A stretch of DNA of 64,000 nucleotides, taken from assembly GCA_964651705.1 (NCBI GenBank), contig CAZYWZ010000012.1, forward strand, positions 1 through 64,000. The letters are read 5' to 3'. Below are positions 8,462 through 17,653 of this stretch, piece by piece. Numbering within the stretch: position 1 is the stretch's first letter; each line of letters opens with the position of its first letter. The notes under the pieces are model-generated. The model ran no database searches and was not told the origin of the DNA. It worked only from the letters and a program-made list of their open reading frames with translations. The translations under genes were made by a program, and so were the position numbers. This stretch comes from JADLBR01 sp964651705. GTDB taxonomy: Bacteria; Verrucomicrobiota; Verrucomicrobiia; JADLBR01.

Positions 8462-10870
8462 ATGTCTTCGGGAACCGAGTGCAGTCGGGGGTCACGTGTT
8501 GCCGCATCCTTCGGGGTGATCGCTTGCCTCATGGCGGGCTCGCCAACGCCGGGGCAGGAGGTCGATCTCCGGCGCTCGCCCGGGGCGTTCGAGCAGCGGC
8601 TGCCGGTCGTGATCGAGCGGGGGGCGGAGGAGAAGCCCGCCGTCGTGGCGGCGCGGATCCTGTGGAACCCCGAGGGCGCGGCCCGCTCCAAACTCGAATC
8701 GCTGCAGTTCCGTTTCCTCGGGCCGGCGGCGGGTTCGGCGGCGGGGGCGGGGCCGCAGCTGTGGGCTTCGGCGCTGGCGGCGGCCATGGCATGGCAGGAG
8801 ACTTGGCGCGGGGCGATGTTCGATGTCCTCGAGGCCCCGGCGCAGGTCGGGCCGGAGACGGCATGCTCCCTCGCGGTCGGCCTGATGGCCGCGGCGGGCG
8901 CGACACCCTATCCGGCCGATCTCGCGATCGTCGCCGGCCTCAACCCCGACAACTCCCTGGCGCCGGTCAACGACCTGCCCGGTTGCCTGAAGGCGGTCGC
9001 CGATGCCGGCATGCGCCGCGCGATCATCGCCCTCAACCAGCGCATCGTCGCCACCGAGGATGGCCGGCTCCTGAACGCCGCCAACATCGCCGCGGGACTC
9101 AAGCTCGAGATGCTGGTGGCGCAGGATCTGGTCGAGGCGGCCCGCCTCGCGCTGGGGCGGAGTCTCCCGCCCGAGCCCCGGCTGGATGTCGAGCCGCGCT
9201 ATCGGCCCGCGATTTTCAATGCCCTGGCCGCCGAGTGCGAGGCCGAGTTCAACCGCCTGGCCGAGGCGATCAAGACGTGGCCGGCCACCGATGCCGTCCC
9301 CGCCGTGGAGCGCCCCATCTGGGACGCGGCGCGCCGCGATTTCGAGGCGGGCGGCGACGCGTTCCGCGCCGGCAAGGTCTATGCCTCGCGCCTGCTGCTG
9401 GCCCGAGCCGCCGCCGGCATCGCCGCGCTATCGCAGTGGAAGGAGCGCGAGGCGGGCGGCGACATCAAGGCCTGGGATCGCGCGACCAACGAGGTGCGCA
9501 AGAAGCTGGTGGACGCGATGTATCGGCCGGGCTTCGACAAGGGCGAGCTGCGGAGCGCGCTGGTGATCTCGGAGCAGGCGGAGTGGTGGTATGGGGTCGA
9601 CGCGACCATGGAGGGGGCCCAGGTGCTCGCGCGCCAGGCGTTCGCCCCCCGGTCCGACGCCTCCGCGGAGCAGAAGCAATACGCCCGGGATGCGCTTTTC
9701 GCGGCGTGGCGCGCCGGGGCCTTCCTGGTGGAGAACCCGATCCGCTTCCGCTCCCTGTACGATGCCCTCGGCGCCGATGGCGAGTTCCCCGTGTTCGACC
9801 GCGCGACGCTGTGGCTGCCCCAGCTGATGCCCGCCCATCTGGCGCGCGCGGAAGACCTCGCCTCCGGCCTGCGCCGCTACGCCAACCGCTTCAGCGGCGT
9901 CCTCGTGTTCGATTCGCGATTCGCCGCGTTCTCGCTCATGGCCCGGCGCGCCAAGGAGGAATGGGAGGACATGCGCGGCAAACTGGAGAGGATCCAGCGG
10001 CCCGACGCGGGACCCGCCGGGCTCCGGCGCGTCGGCTTCCGCCCCGGCGCGGCCTACCAGCCCCCGAAGCCCGCCATCCCCAAGGCGCCCGTGGACGAAT
10101 TGAGCGACGCCGCCCGCTGCCTGATGTGGGTCAACGCCTACTGCGAGACCGCGCTCCTCGAGCAGAAATACATCCGCCTCGGCGGGGAATTCGATCAGGC
10201 CGCGCAACGCTGGGCGCTGGCCAACGAACCCATCCTCCAGTCCCTGCTCCAGTCCGCCGACCGCGCCGCGCGCCGCGGCATCGCGCTCGCCGACGACATC
10301 GGCATGGAATCCGACGTGCTGGCGATGATCTACGAGCGGGGAAATTTTCTCCGCTACACGAAGGACGACTCCCTGCGCCTCGAGGGGCTCAAGCAACTCT
10401 GGCGCTGCGGGCTCCTGGGGAGCCTGGCGTGGCAATTCGGCTCGACCCCGAAGGCCGCGGTGACCGTCGTGGCCGATTCCGAGGCACCCGCGCCCGCCGC
10501 GCTGCCCGCCATCCCAATCCAGCCCTCCCCCGGATCGCCAGAGACCGCGCCGGCCCCGGACGCCACGCCCATGCCGCCGGCCCCGCCCCCACCCGCGGCG
10601 CCGACCGTCCCACAACCCGAGCCGCCGCGCGCCGAGCCCGTGACCGCGCCGGCCGTCCCCGTCGCGCCGCCCGCCGTGCCGGTCGCGGCACCCGCGGTGC
10701 CGGCCGGGGTCGAGGCCCCGCAGGCCATGCCCGTCGAACCGGGCGCGCTCCCCGCGCAGCCGGTCGCCCCCGTCGAGGTCATCTCGAACGCGCCCCCCGC
10801 AGAAACCGTCGCCCCCGCGGAACGTCCGCCGCCCAGAAAGCCCCGGCGCCCCATGTTCTTCCGACGTTAG
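8462..10870 (+). CDS. Secreted protein with a degenerate Lon (S16) protease domain and Pro-rich tail
   Basis: About 802 residues from ATG 8462. The N-terminus is signal-like (VAASFGVIACLMAGSPTPGQ). Residues about 60-195 follow the Lon proteolytic fold: GPETACSLAVGLMAAAG corresponds to Lon DGPSAG and its helix, and LNPDNSLAPVNDLPGCLKAV corresponds to the strand and PIGGLKEKLLAA loop. The catalytic Ser is E132 and the catalytic Lys is C175. Their spacing of 43 equals that between S679 and K722 of E. coli Lon. Hence the fold is recognisable but both catalytic residues are gone. Residues about 200-680 are a helical region I do not recognise, and the last 120 are Pro/Ala-rich. No AAA+ domain. It is first in a four-gene operon, 9 nt before the PBP, which suggests an envelope role. 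Confidence 0.75.
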   Translation: MSSGTECSRGSRVAASFGVIACLMAGSPTPGQEVDLRRSPGAFEQRLPVVIERGAEEKPAVVAARILWNPEGAARSKLESLQFRFLGPAAGSAAGAGPQLWASALAAAMAWQETWRGAMFDVLEAPAQVGPETACSLAVGLMAAAGATPYPADLAIVAGLNPDNSLAPVNDLPGCLKAVADAGMRRAIIALNQRIVATEDGRLLNAANIAAGLKLEMLVAQDLVEAARLALGRSLPPEPRLDVEPRYRPAIFNALAAECEAEFNRLAEAIKTWPATDAVPAVERPIWDAARRDFEAGGDAFRAGKVYASRLLLARAAAGIAALSQWKEREAGGDIKAWDRATNEVRKKLVDAMYRPGFDKGELRSALVISEQAEWWYGVDATMEGAQVLARQAFAPRSDASAEQKQYARDALFAAWRAGAFLVENPIRFRSLYDALGADGEFPVFDRATLWLPQLMPAHLARAEDLASGLRRYANRFSGVLVFDSRFAAFSLMARRAKEEWEDMRGKLERIQRPDAGPAGLRRVGFRPGAAYQPPKPAIPKAPVDELSDAARCLMWVNAYCETALLEQKYIRLGGEFDQAAQRWALANEPILQSLLQSADRAARRGIALADDIGMESDVLAMIYERGNFLRYTKDDSLRLEGLKQLWRCGLLGSLAWQFGSTPKAAVTVVADSEAPAPAALPAIPIQPSPGSPETAPAPDATPMPPAPPPPAAPTVPQPEPPRAEPVTAPAVPVAPPAVPVAAPAVPAGVEAPQAMPVEPGALPAQPVAPVEVISNAPPAETVAPAERPPPRKPRRPMFFRR

Positions 10871-10879
10871 CAGCGCACC

Positions 10880-13800
10880 ATGGCCAAAGATCCCTTCAAA
10901 CCCGAGTCGAAGAAGGCCACCGAGCCGATGGCCCCCGTGGCACCGTTGCACCCGCAGGCCTGGTTGCCCCGAGAGTCCACCGCGCCGCCTTCGCTCCCGC
11001 GACCCGCACCACCGCCGGATTCGCCGCTCTTCCCCCAACCGCCGCCCGCCGCGCCAAGCCCCCCCCCGCGACCCGAGCCCCAGCCCGCGCCGCCCCCCGC
11101 AGAACCCCAGCCAGAACCCGAGCCCCCAAGGCCAGAGCCCCCGACGACCCCAGGCCCCCGGCGCTCGTGGAAACAGCGCCTCCGCCGATGGGCCATCATC
11201 GGCTCCGTCTCCGGCCTCGCGCTCGCCGCCATCGCCGTCGCCGTCCTCTGGGCCCCCTTCATGGATTACCGGCGCCGCGCCGATGCCATCAACCTCGAGG
11301 AACTCAGCAATTACACCGAGACCAATCTCTTCTTCGACCGCAACGACGAGGAACTCGGCCGCATCTTCGTCGAGAATCGCGTCGTCCTCGAGCACGGCGA
11401 CATCCCCGATTTCATGCGGCAGGCGGTCATCGCGGTCGAGGACGAGCGCTTCTACAAGCACAGGGGCCTCGACCCGCAGGGTTTCGCGCGGGCGATGCTC
11501 ACCAACATCCGCCAGATGCGCTTCGCCCAGGGGGGCAGCACCCTGACGCAGCAGTTGTCGAAGCACCTCATCGGCACCTTCGAGAAATCGATCGACCGCA
11601 AGGTCCTCGAGGCCCTCCTGGCCCTCCGCATCGAGAAGGCCTTCGACAAGGAGGCGATCCTCGATTTCTACCTGAACCGGATCTATTTCGGCCAGGGCTA
11701 CTTCGGCATCGAGGCCGCCGCCCAGGGCTACTTCGGCAAACCCGCCAAGGAACTGACCGTCGGCGAGTGCGCCATGCTCGCCGGCATCATCAAGGCCCCC
11801 AACCGCTGGTCCCCCCGCCGCGATTTCATCACCGCCCGCTTCCGCCGCAACGTCGTGCTGGACAAGATGGTCTCCTGCGGCTTCATCACCACCCAGCAAC
11901 TCGCCGAGGCCCGCGCCCAGAAGATCGTCGTCCAGCCCCGCAAGCCCTCGCTGCGCGCGACGTTCTTCACCTCGGTCGTCTCCAAGGAGCTCAACGAGGT
12001 CCTCGGCCTCGACGAGGACGAGGCGCCCCAGGGCCTCCGGGTCTACACCACCTTCGACAAGACCCTCCAGGAGGCGGCCGAGGAGGAATTGCGAAAGGCG
12101 CTGGAACAGATCGAGGCCCAGCCGCAGGTCCAGGAGCGGATGCTGGTGGCCAACGCCCCGAAAGAATCCCTCGAGGGCGCCGCGCTCGTCGTCGAGGCCA
12201 AGACCGGCGAGGTCCGCGTCCTCATCGGCGGCAGGGACTTCCTGAAGAACCAGTTCGAGCACGTGACCATGGCGCGGCGGGAGAACGGCTCCCTGCTCCA
12301 GCCCGTCGTGTACGCGCTCGCCTTCCAGGATCTCGGCATCCATCCCGCCTCGATGATCAACGCCACCTTCATCACCGATGCCGCCGGCCTGAGCCAGGCC
12401 GACGCCGCCCTCGGCGACCCCGACCGCGACCTCAAGGCGCGATTCCTCACGGTGCAGGACGCCCTCGCGCTGGGCAACCAGGCCAGCGCCACGCGCGTCG
12501 GCCTCCAGCTGGGCCCCGATCGCCTCGGGGCGTGGTTCGCGTCAGCCGGGGTGGGGGAATCCGCCGCGACCAACCGCGCCGACGCGGTGTGGAACATGAG
12601 CCCGCTGACGCTGTGGGAAACGGTCTCCCTCTATCAGGTGCTGGCCAATGCGGGCGAGCAGCGCAAGCTCCACACGATCCGCAAGATCGTCAACTCGCAG
12701 GGGGCGGTGCTCTTCTCCCGCGACAAGGTCGAGGCCCGGCGCGCCCTCGATCCCGTCGTGGCCCAGCAGACGACGCTGACGCTCCAGGCCGTCACCCGCG
12801 AGGGCATCGGCCGCAGCCTCGCGGTCAACCACGCCTTCCCCGTCCCGGTCGTCGGCATGCCGGGATACTCCGCCGGCTACCGCGACGCGTGGTTCGCCGG
12901 TTACACCACCGACCTCGTCGGCGGGGTATGGGTCGGCTTCGACAAGTCCATCCCCATCGGCGACAAGAACTCCGCCGCCAACGCGTCGATCCCGCTCTGG
13001 AGCGCGATCATGGCGCGCGTGCTCGCGGAGGAAGAGGAGCCGCGCGGCGGGCCATTCCCCGTGCCCAAGGACGTGCTGACCAAGGTCGAGGTCGACCGCC
13101 GCACCGGCGTGGTCAAGGGCCTCGCCCACCTGAATCCCGCGCCGGGCCACATCTTCGCCTACCTCCGCCAGAGCCAGCTCGAGGCCGCCAAGCGCCCGAG
13201 CGCCGAGGTCGCCGCGCAGGTCCGCGAGAGCGGCGACTGGTCCGATTGGTTCGGCAGCCTCTTCGCGGCCTCGATGGATAACGTCGGCACCGCCGACATC
13301 CCGAACCCCGACGACTATGCTGGCGACGTGATCCCGCGCGTGGCGGAATACCGGATGCCCGGCCTGCGCGGCAACATCTCCAGCGCCGATGGCGCGCTGC
13401 TCGCCACCACCGAGCAGTTCACCGCGCTGGTCCTGCCCTGGCCGGGCATCGAGGTCGCGCCCACGCCGGACGAGGCGATCGCCTGGGCCACCGAGCGCCT
13501 CGATGCGGCGATCCAGTGGCTCGGGGTCTCGAATATCGAGATCAACCCCACCGAATTGCGCACCCGCTACCAGTTCCAGCGCTTCCACCCCATCCCGGTG
13601 TACGACCAGATCACCGCCGAACAGATCGAGGCCTTCCCCCGCAGCCCCCTGGCCGAGCTCGGCTTCGCCCTCCAGGAATATCCCCGCCGCGTCTACCCCG
13701 AGGGCACCCTCGCCGCCCACACCGTCGGCTACCTCAAGCGCACCCAGGGCCGCAACTGGGGCCGCTACGTCGCCCAGGAGGTCATCTACGACGACTACGC

Positions 13801-15025
13801 CGGCGCCGCCGGCCTCGAGCTCGTCTTCAACGACGACCTCGCCGGCAAACCCGGAAAATTCCTCCTCACCACGACCCCCGATGGCTTCTGCCAGAAGGCC
13901 ACCGTCGTCGAGGAGGCCGGCTTCGGCGCCACGCTGCTGACCACCCTCAACGCCCGCCTCCAGCGCGCGGCCGAGACCGCGCTCTCCACCAGCCGCCGCG
14001 GCGCGATCGTCGTGCTCCGGGTCGATAGCGGAGACACCGCCGCCCTCGCCTCCTGGCCGATCTTCGACCCCAATGACTTTGTCCCCTCCGTCGCGCCCGA
14101 ACTCTGGCAATCGTTCGTCACCTCCCGCCTCAACCCGCTGCTCCCGCGCTGCCACCGTCAACCCAACCCGCCGGGCTCCACGTTCAAGACCGTCACCGCC
14201 ATCGCCGCCCTCCAGTCCGGCACCTTCGACCCCAACCGCACCGTCAACGCCAACGGATGCTACCGCGTCGGCAGCATCGAGTTCCGCCTCCCCCGCGAGA
14301 CCCGCCCCGTCTCCTTCCACGAGGCCCTCACCCTGTCCTTTAACTCCTATTTCATGGACACCGGCATCCGCGCCGGGCGCGACAACCTCATCCGCACCGC
14401 CTTCGACATGGGCCTCGGCCGCCCCACCGGCATCCTCCTGCCCGACGAGCACCCAGGGCTCTTCCCGACACCCGAGTTCGTCCTCAAGACCCACCAGCGC
14501 AACATGGGCAACGGCGACGTCGCCAACGCCTCCATCGGCCAGGGCGACGTCCTCACCACCCCCATCCAGATGGCGAACTGGATGGCCGCCATCGCCAACG
14601 GCGGCCTCCTCTATCGCCCGCGCGTCGTCTCGGCGCTGGTCGACGAGCGCGGCCGCGTCGTGAAGGAATTCCCCTCCGAGGTCATCCACCGCGCCAACCT
14701 CAACGCCGAGATGCTCGCCCCGCTCCGCGACGCCATGGTCTCGGTCACCGAGCAGGGCACCGGCAAGCAGGCCAAGGTCCCCGGCATGCGCGTCGCCGGC
14801 AAGACCGGCACCGCCCAGGTCGGCAGCAAGTCCAAGCCGCGCCAGATCGCCTGGTTCGGTGGCTACCTGCCGGCGGACAACCCCGAGTTCGCCTTCGCCG
14901 TCATGGTCGAGGGAGATTTCGATCAGGACCTGCACGGCGGCTCGACGGCCGGGACCGTCGCCGGGGAACTCTTCCGCGCCTACTACGGCGCCGAGCCGGC
15001 CAAGAAGACCGCCGCCAACCCATGA
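10880..15025 (+). CDS. Fused penicillin-binding protein: GT51, dead transpeptidase, PBP2-type transpeptidase
   Basis: 1381 residues, about twice a class A PBP. Residues 1-100 are a Pro-rich cytosolic tail and 104-124 a membrane anchor. GT51 glycosyltransferase occupies about 145-320, with EDERFYKH (188-195) and QGGSTLTQQL (217-226), both intact. A class A transpeptidase-like domain (about 435-715) has lost its motifs: SxxK reads SLLQ (471-474), and KTGT is replaced by MPGY near 660, although the following YRDAWFAGYTTDLVGGVWVG is conserved. From about 825 a class B PBP2-like module begins: pedestal segment, then STFK (1100-1103), SFN (1153-1155) and KTGT (1308-1311), all intact. The protein should polymerise glycan and crosslink peptide in one chain. 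Gaps of 9 and 20 nt place it in an operon. Confidence 0.9.
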   Translation: MAKDPFKPESKKATEPMAPVAPLHPQAWLPRESTAPPSLPRPAPPPDSPLFPQPPPAAPSPPPRPEPQPAPPPAEPQPEPEPPRPEPPTTPGPRRSWKQRLRRWAIIGSVSGLALAAIAVAVLWAPFMDYRRRADAINLEELSNYTETNLFFDRNDEELGRIFVENRVVLEHGDIPDFMRQAVIAVEDERFYKHRGLDPQGFARAMLTNIRQMRFAQGGSTLTQQLSKHLIGTFEKSIDRKVLEALLALRIEKAFDKEAILDFYLNRIYFGQGYFGIEAAAQGYFGKPAKELTVGECAMLAGIIKAPNRWSPRRDFITARFRRNVVLDKMVSCGFITTQQLAEARAQKIVVQPRKPSLRATFFTSVVSKELNEVLGLDEDEAPQGLRVYTTFDKTLQEAAEEELRKALEQIEAQPQVQERMLVANAPKESLEGAALVVEAKTGEVRVLIGGRDFLKNQFEHVTMARRENGSLLQPVVYALAFQDLGIHPASMINATFITDAAGLSQADAALGDPDRDLKARFLTVQDALALGNQASATRVGLQLGPDRLGAWFASAGVGESAATNRADAVWNMSPLTLWETVSLYQVLANAGEQRKLHTIRKIVNSQGAVLFSRDKVEARRALDPVVAQQTTLTLQAVTREGIGRSLAVNHAFPVPVVGMPGYSAGYRDAWFAGYTTDLVGGVWVGFDKSIPIGDKNSAANASIPLWSAIMARVLAEEEEPRGGPFPVPKDVLTKVEVDRRTGVVKGLAHLNPAPGHIFAYLRQSQLEAAKRPSAEVAAQVRESGDWSDWFGSLFAASMDNVGTADIPNPDDYAGDVIPRVAEYRMPGLRGNISSADGALLATTEQFTALVLPWPGIEVAPTPDEAIAWATERLDAAIQWLGVSNIEINPTELRTRYQFQRFHPIPVYDQITAEQIEAFPRSPLAELGFALQEYPRRVYPEGTLAAHTVGYLKRTQGRNWGRYVAQEVIYDDYAGAAGLELVFNDDLAGKPGKFLLTTTPDGFCQKATVVEEAGFGATLLTTLNARLQRAAETALSTSRRGAIVVLRVDSGDTAALASWPIFDPNDFVPSVAPELWQSFVTSRLNPLLPRCHRQPNPPGSTFKTVTAIAALQSGTFDPNRTVNANGCYRVGSIEFRLPRETRPVSFHEALTLSFNSYFMDTGIRAGRDNLIRTAFDMGLGRPTGILLPDEHPGLFPTPEFVLKTHQRNMGNGDVANASIGQGDVLTTPIQMANWMAAIANGGLLYRPRVVSALVDERGRVVKEFPSEVIHRANLNAEMLAPLRDAMVSVTEQGTGKQAKVPGMRVAGKTGTAQVGSKSKPRQIAWFGGYLPADNPEFAFAVMVEGDFDQDLHGGSTAGTVAGELFRAYYGAEPAKKTAANP

Positions 15026-15045
15026 GATTCTGAAAGGGCAACGCC

Positions 15046-17646
15046 ATGGAGAGAAAACACATCGTCACCCTCTACACGCTCGGGCTGGTCGCCCTCATGG
15101 GCGCCGTGCTCATCAGCGCGGTCTATTTCGAGGTCCGCACCTCGTTCTACCAGCGCATCCAGGAGGAGCAGGAGGACCGCATGCGCGTCGCGTGGCACGT
15201 CCTCAAGCGCCGGGGCGAGGTCTTCCGCATCGAGGATGGAAAGCTGCTGGTCGGCGACACCGCCCTCAACGCGAACAACGAGACCGTCGACGAGATCACC
15301 GCGCTGGTCAGCGGCGTCGCCACGATCTACCAGGGCGAGGATCGCATCGCCACCGCGTTCCCGTTGCCCGGAGGCAATCGCGCGATCGGCACCCGGGCCG
15401 ACTGCCCCGAGGCCGTCGCCACCGTCCTGCGCGGGGAGAAGCCGCTGCGCCAGCAGTACGTCCCGCTCGATCTCGGCGAGCGCTACCTCGCCGCGTTCGA
15501 TCCCATCCGCGATGACCAGGGCAACGTCATCGGCATGCTCGAGGTCGCCACGCGCATGGCCCCCTACAGCGCCGCGCTGAACAACATCATGCTGCGCAGC
15601 GCCCTCATCACCCTCGCGGGCATGGCCTTCGTCGGCATCGTCGTCTACCTCGCCCTAAACCGCATGACGCGCGAGATCCGCAGCCTCGCCGAGAGCCGCT
15701 CGCTCATCCTCGAGTCCGCCGGCGAGGGCATCTGCGGCACCGACGCCTCCGGGGCGTGCACCTTCGTCAACCGCGCCGGGGCCAAGATGCTCGGCTATGA
15801 CCCCGCCGAGATCATCGGCCAACACTTCTGGGACCTCGCCCGCCCGCCCGGCCCGGGGCGACCCGCCGCGCCGCCCACCGGCCGCTACTTCGACGACCAA
15901 TGCTTCCGCCGCAAGGACGGCAAGGATTTCCCCGTGGAGTTCATCGCCTCGCCCATGATGGAGAAGGGCGCGCCCGTGGGCATGGTCTTCGCCTTTCAGG
16001 ACATCGCCGAGCGCAAGGAGCACGAGGCCGAGATCGCCCGCAAGAACAAGGAGATCGCCGACGCGCTCGCCGCGGTCGCCTCCGCCACCCGCGCCAAGGG
16101 GCAATTTTTCCGCAACATGAGCCACGAGATCCGCACCCCGATGAACGCCATCCTCGGGGCGTCGAGCGTCATGCTCAACCACCGGCTGCCGCCAGAGATC
16201 CGCAGCCTGGTCGAGACCTCCTATTCCTCCGGCGACGCCCTCATGCGGATCATCGACCAGATCCTGGACTTCTCGCTCATCGAGTCCGGCCAGCTTGTGC
16301 TCCAGCACGCGGAGTTCGAGGTGGGCCGCTGCCTGGACGACGCCCTGGCGAACATCGCGCCGAAGGCGGCGGAGCGGCACGTGGACCTCGCCTACGAGCT
16401 CGACGACTCGGCGCCCTCGACGCTGGTGGCCGACGAGAAGCGCGTCGGGCAGGCGATCGCCACCTTGGTCGGTGGCGCGCTCACGGTCATCGATGGCGGG
16501 CGCCTGCTGGTCCACGTCTCCGGCGCGCCCGGGACCGAGGGCCGCAGCCGCGTCACCTTCTCGATCCGGGGATGGGATGTCCCGTTCCGGCAGGACGAGA
16601 TCGAGGGGCTGTTCCGGTCGTACAGCCAGGCCGATATCACCGCGATGCGCAGCTATGGCGGCCTCGGCCTCGGCCTCGCCATCAGCAAGCATGTCGCCGA
16701 GCTCATGGGCGGCGAACTCCGCGTCAATAGCCTCGACGGCCACGGCTCGACGCTGGATTTCGTGATCGAGGTGCTCAAGGGCAGCCACGCGGTCCAGCGC
16801 CACATCAGCGTCGAGCGCTCGACGGTGTCTGGCCGCCACCTCCTGGTCGTGCAACGCGACGTGCGATCGCGCGACGCGATCGCCGGCCACGCCTCCGCCT
16901 GGAGCGTTAGGGCCCTGATGGCGGGCGCGCCACACGAGGCCGTCTCCCTGCTGCAATCCGGCCAGCCCGTCGACGTGGCCCTGATCGCCCACGAGCCCCC
17001 CGACCTCGATGCCCGCGCGCTCGCCCGCGCGATCCGCCAGGAGTCGGCCGGGGCCTCCCTGCCCCTGCTGTTGCTCACCGACGCGAACGACCCCGGCCAG
17101 CCCGACGACGAGTACCTCTTCGCGGCGATCATCTACCGGCCCCTGGTGCGCAGCCACCTCCTCGAGGCCATGCGCCACGCGGTCGCCGGCCGACCGCCCG
17201 CCACCGGGGCGCCCGGCGCCGAGGCCCGCATCGAGGCCGGGGCCGGCCAGCGCCGCCCCATGCGGATCCTCATCACCGAGGATGCCCTCATCAACCAGGA
17301 GATCGCGCACTCGCTGCTCCGCGAGATGGGTTACGAGGCCGATATCGCCAACAATGGCGCCGAATGTCTCGATGCCCTCGAGCGCAACCCGTACGATGTG
17401 ATCCTGATGGACGTCCGCATGCCCATCATGGATGGCTTCGAGGCCACCCGAGAGATCCGGCGGCGCCTCGGTTCCGCCGGGCCCCACATCATCGCCACCA
17501 CCGCCGACGCGATGCAGGGAGACCGCGAGGCCTGCCTCGCCTCCGGTATGGACAACTACCTCACCAAACCCCTCCGCGTCGAGGAACTCCAGCGCGCCCT
17601 CGCCCGGGCCTACGAGATCGTCATCTCACGCAAGGCCCACGCCTGA
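15046..17646 (+). CDS. Membrane hybrid histidine kinase with eroded ATP site and pseudo-receiver
   Basis: 866 residues. Membrane segments near 8-28 and 181-203 flank an extracytoplasmic Cache-like sensor, followed by a PAS domain (about 215-325) and HisKA with H360 in NMSHEIRTPMNAIL. The ATPase domain keeps the F and G2 boxes (YGGLGLGLAISKH), but both N-box Asn positions are T473 and G477, and the G1 Asp is G509 (SIRGWDVPF instead of xRDTGIGI). A first receiver-like domain has H649 where the phosphorylated Asp should be. The second, C-terminal receiver is canonical, with D789 in ILMDVRMPIMDG. It may be a signal relay phosphorylated by another kinase. Third gene of the envelope operon. Confidence 0.85.
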   Translation: MERKHIVTLYTLGLVALMGAVLISAVYFEVRTSFYQRIQEEQEDRMRVAWHVLKRRGEVFRIEDGKLLVGDTALNANNETVDEITALVSGVATIYQGEDRIATAFPLPGGNRAIGTRADCPEAVATVLRGEKPLRQQYVPLDLGERYLAAFDPIRDDQGNVIGMLEVATRMAPYSAALNNIMLRSALITLAGMAFVGIVVYLALNRMTREIRSLAESRSLILESAGEGICGTDASGACTFVNRAGAKMLGYDPAEIIGQHFWDLARPPGPGRPAAPPTGRYFDDQCFRRKDGKDFPVEFIASPMMEKGAPVGMVFAFQDIAERKEHEAEIARKNKEIADALAAVASATRAKGQFFRNMSHEIRTPMNAILGASSVMLNHRLPPEIRSLVETSYSSGDALMRIIDQILDFSLIESGQLVLQHAEFEVGRCLDDALANIAPKAAERHVDLAYELDDSAPSTLVADEKRVGQAIATLVGGALTVIDGGRLLVHVSGAPGTEGRSRVTFSIRGWDVPFRQDEIEGLFRSYSQADITAMRSYGGLGLGLAISKHVAELMGGELRVNSLDGHGSTLDFVIEVLKGSHAVQRHISVERSTVSGRHLLVVQRDVRSRDAIAGHASAWSVRALMAGAPHEAVSLLQSGQPVDVALIAHEPPDLDARALARAIRQESAGASLPLLLLTDANDPGQPDDEYLFAAIIYRPLVRSHLLEAMRHAVAGRPPATGAPGAEARIEAGAGQRRPMRILITEDALINQEIAHSLLREMGYEADIANNGAECLDALERNPYDVILMDVRMPIMDGFEATREIRRRLGSAGPHIIATTADAMQGDREACLASGMDNYLTKPLRVEELQRALARAYEIVISRKAHA

Positions 17647-17653
17647 TCGGCCC

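Noticed and set aside
9428..12343. A minus-strand frame open for 971 codons
   Set aside because: Antisense shadow of high-GC coding sequence; composition biased, no recognisable domain.
8479..13281. A plus-strand frame open for 1600 codons
   Set aside because: It is a low-complexity Arg/Gly/Pro/Ala-rich shadow of the pseudo-Lon and PBP genes, which have clear domains in their own frames.
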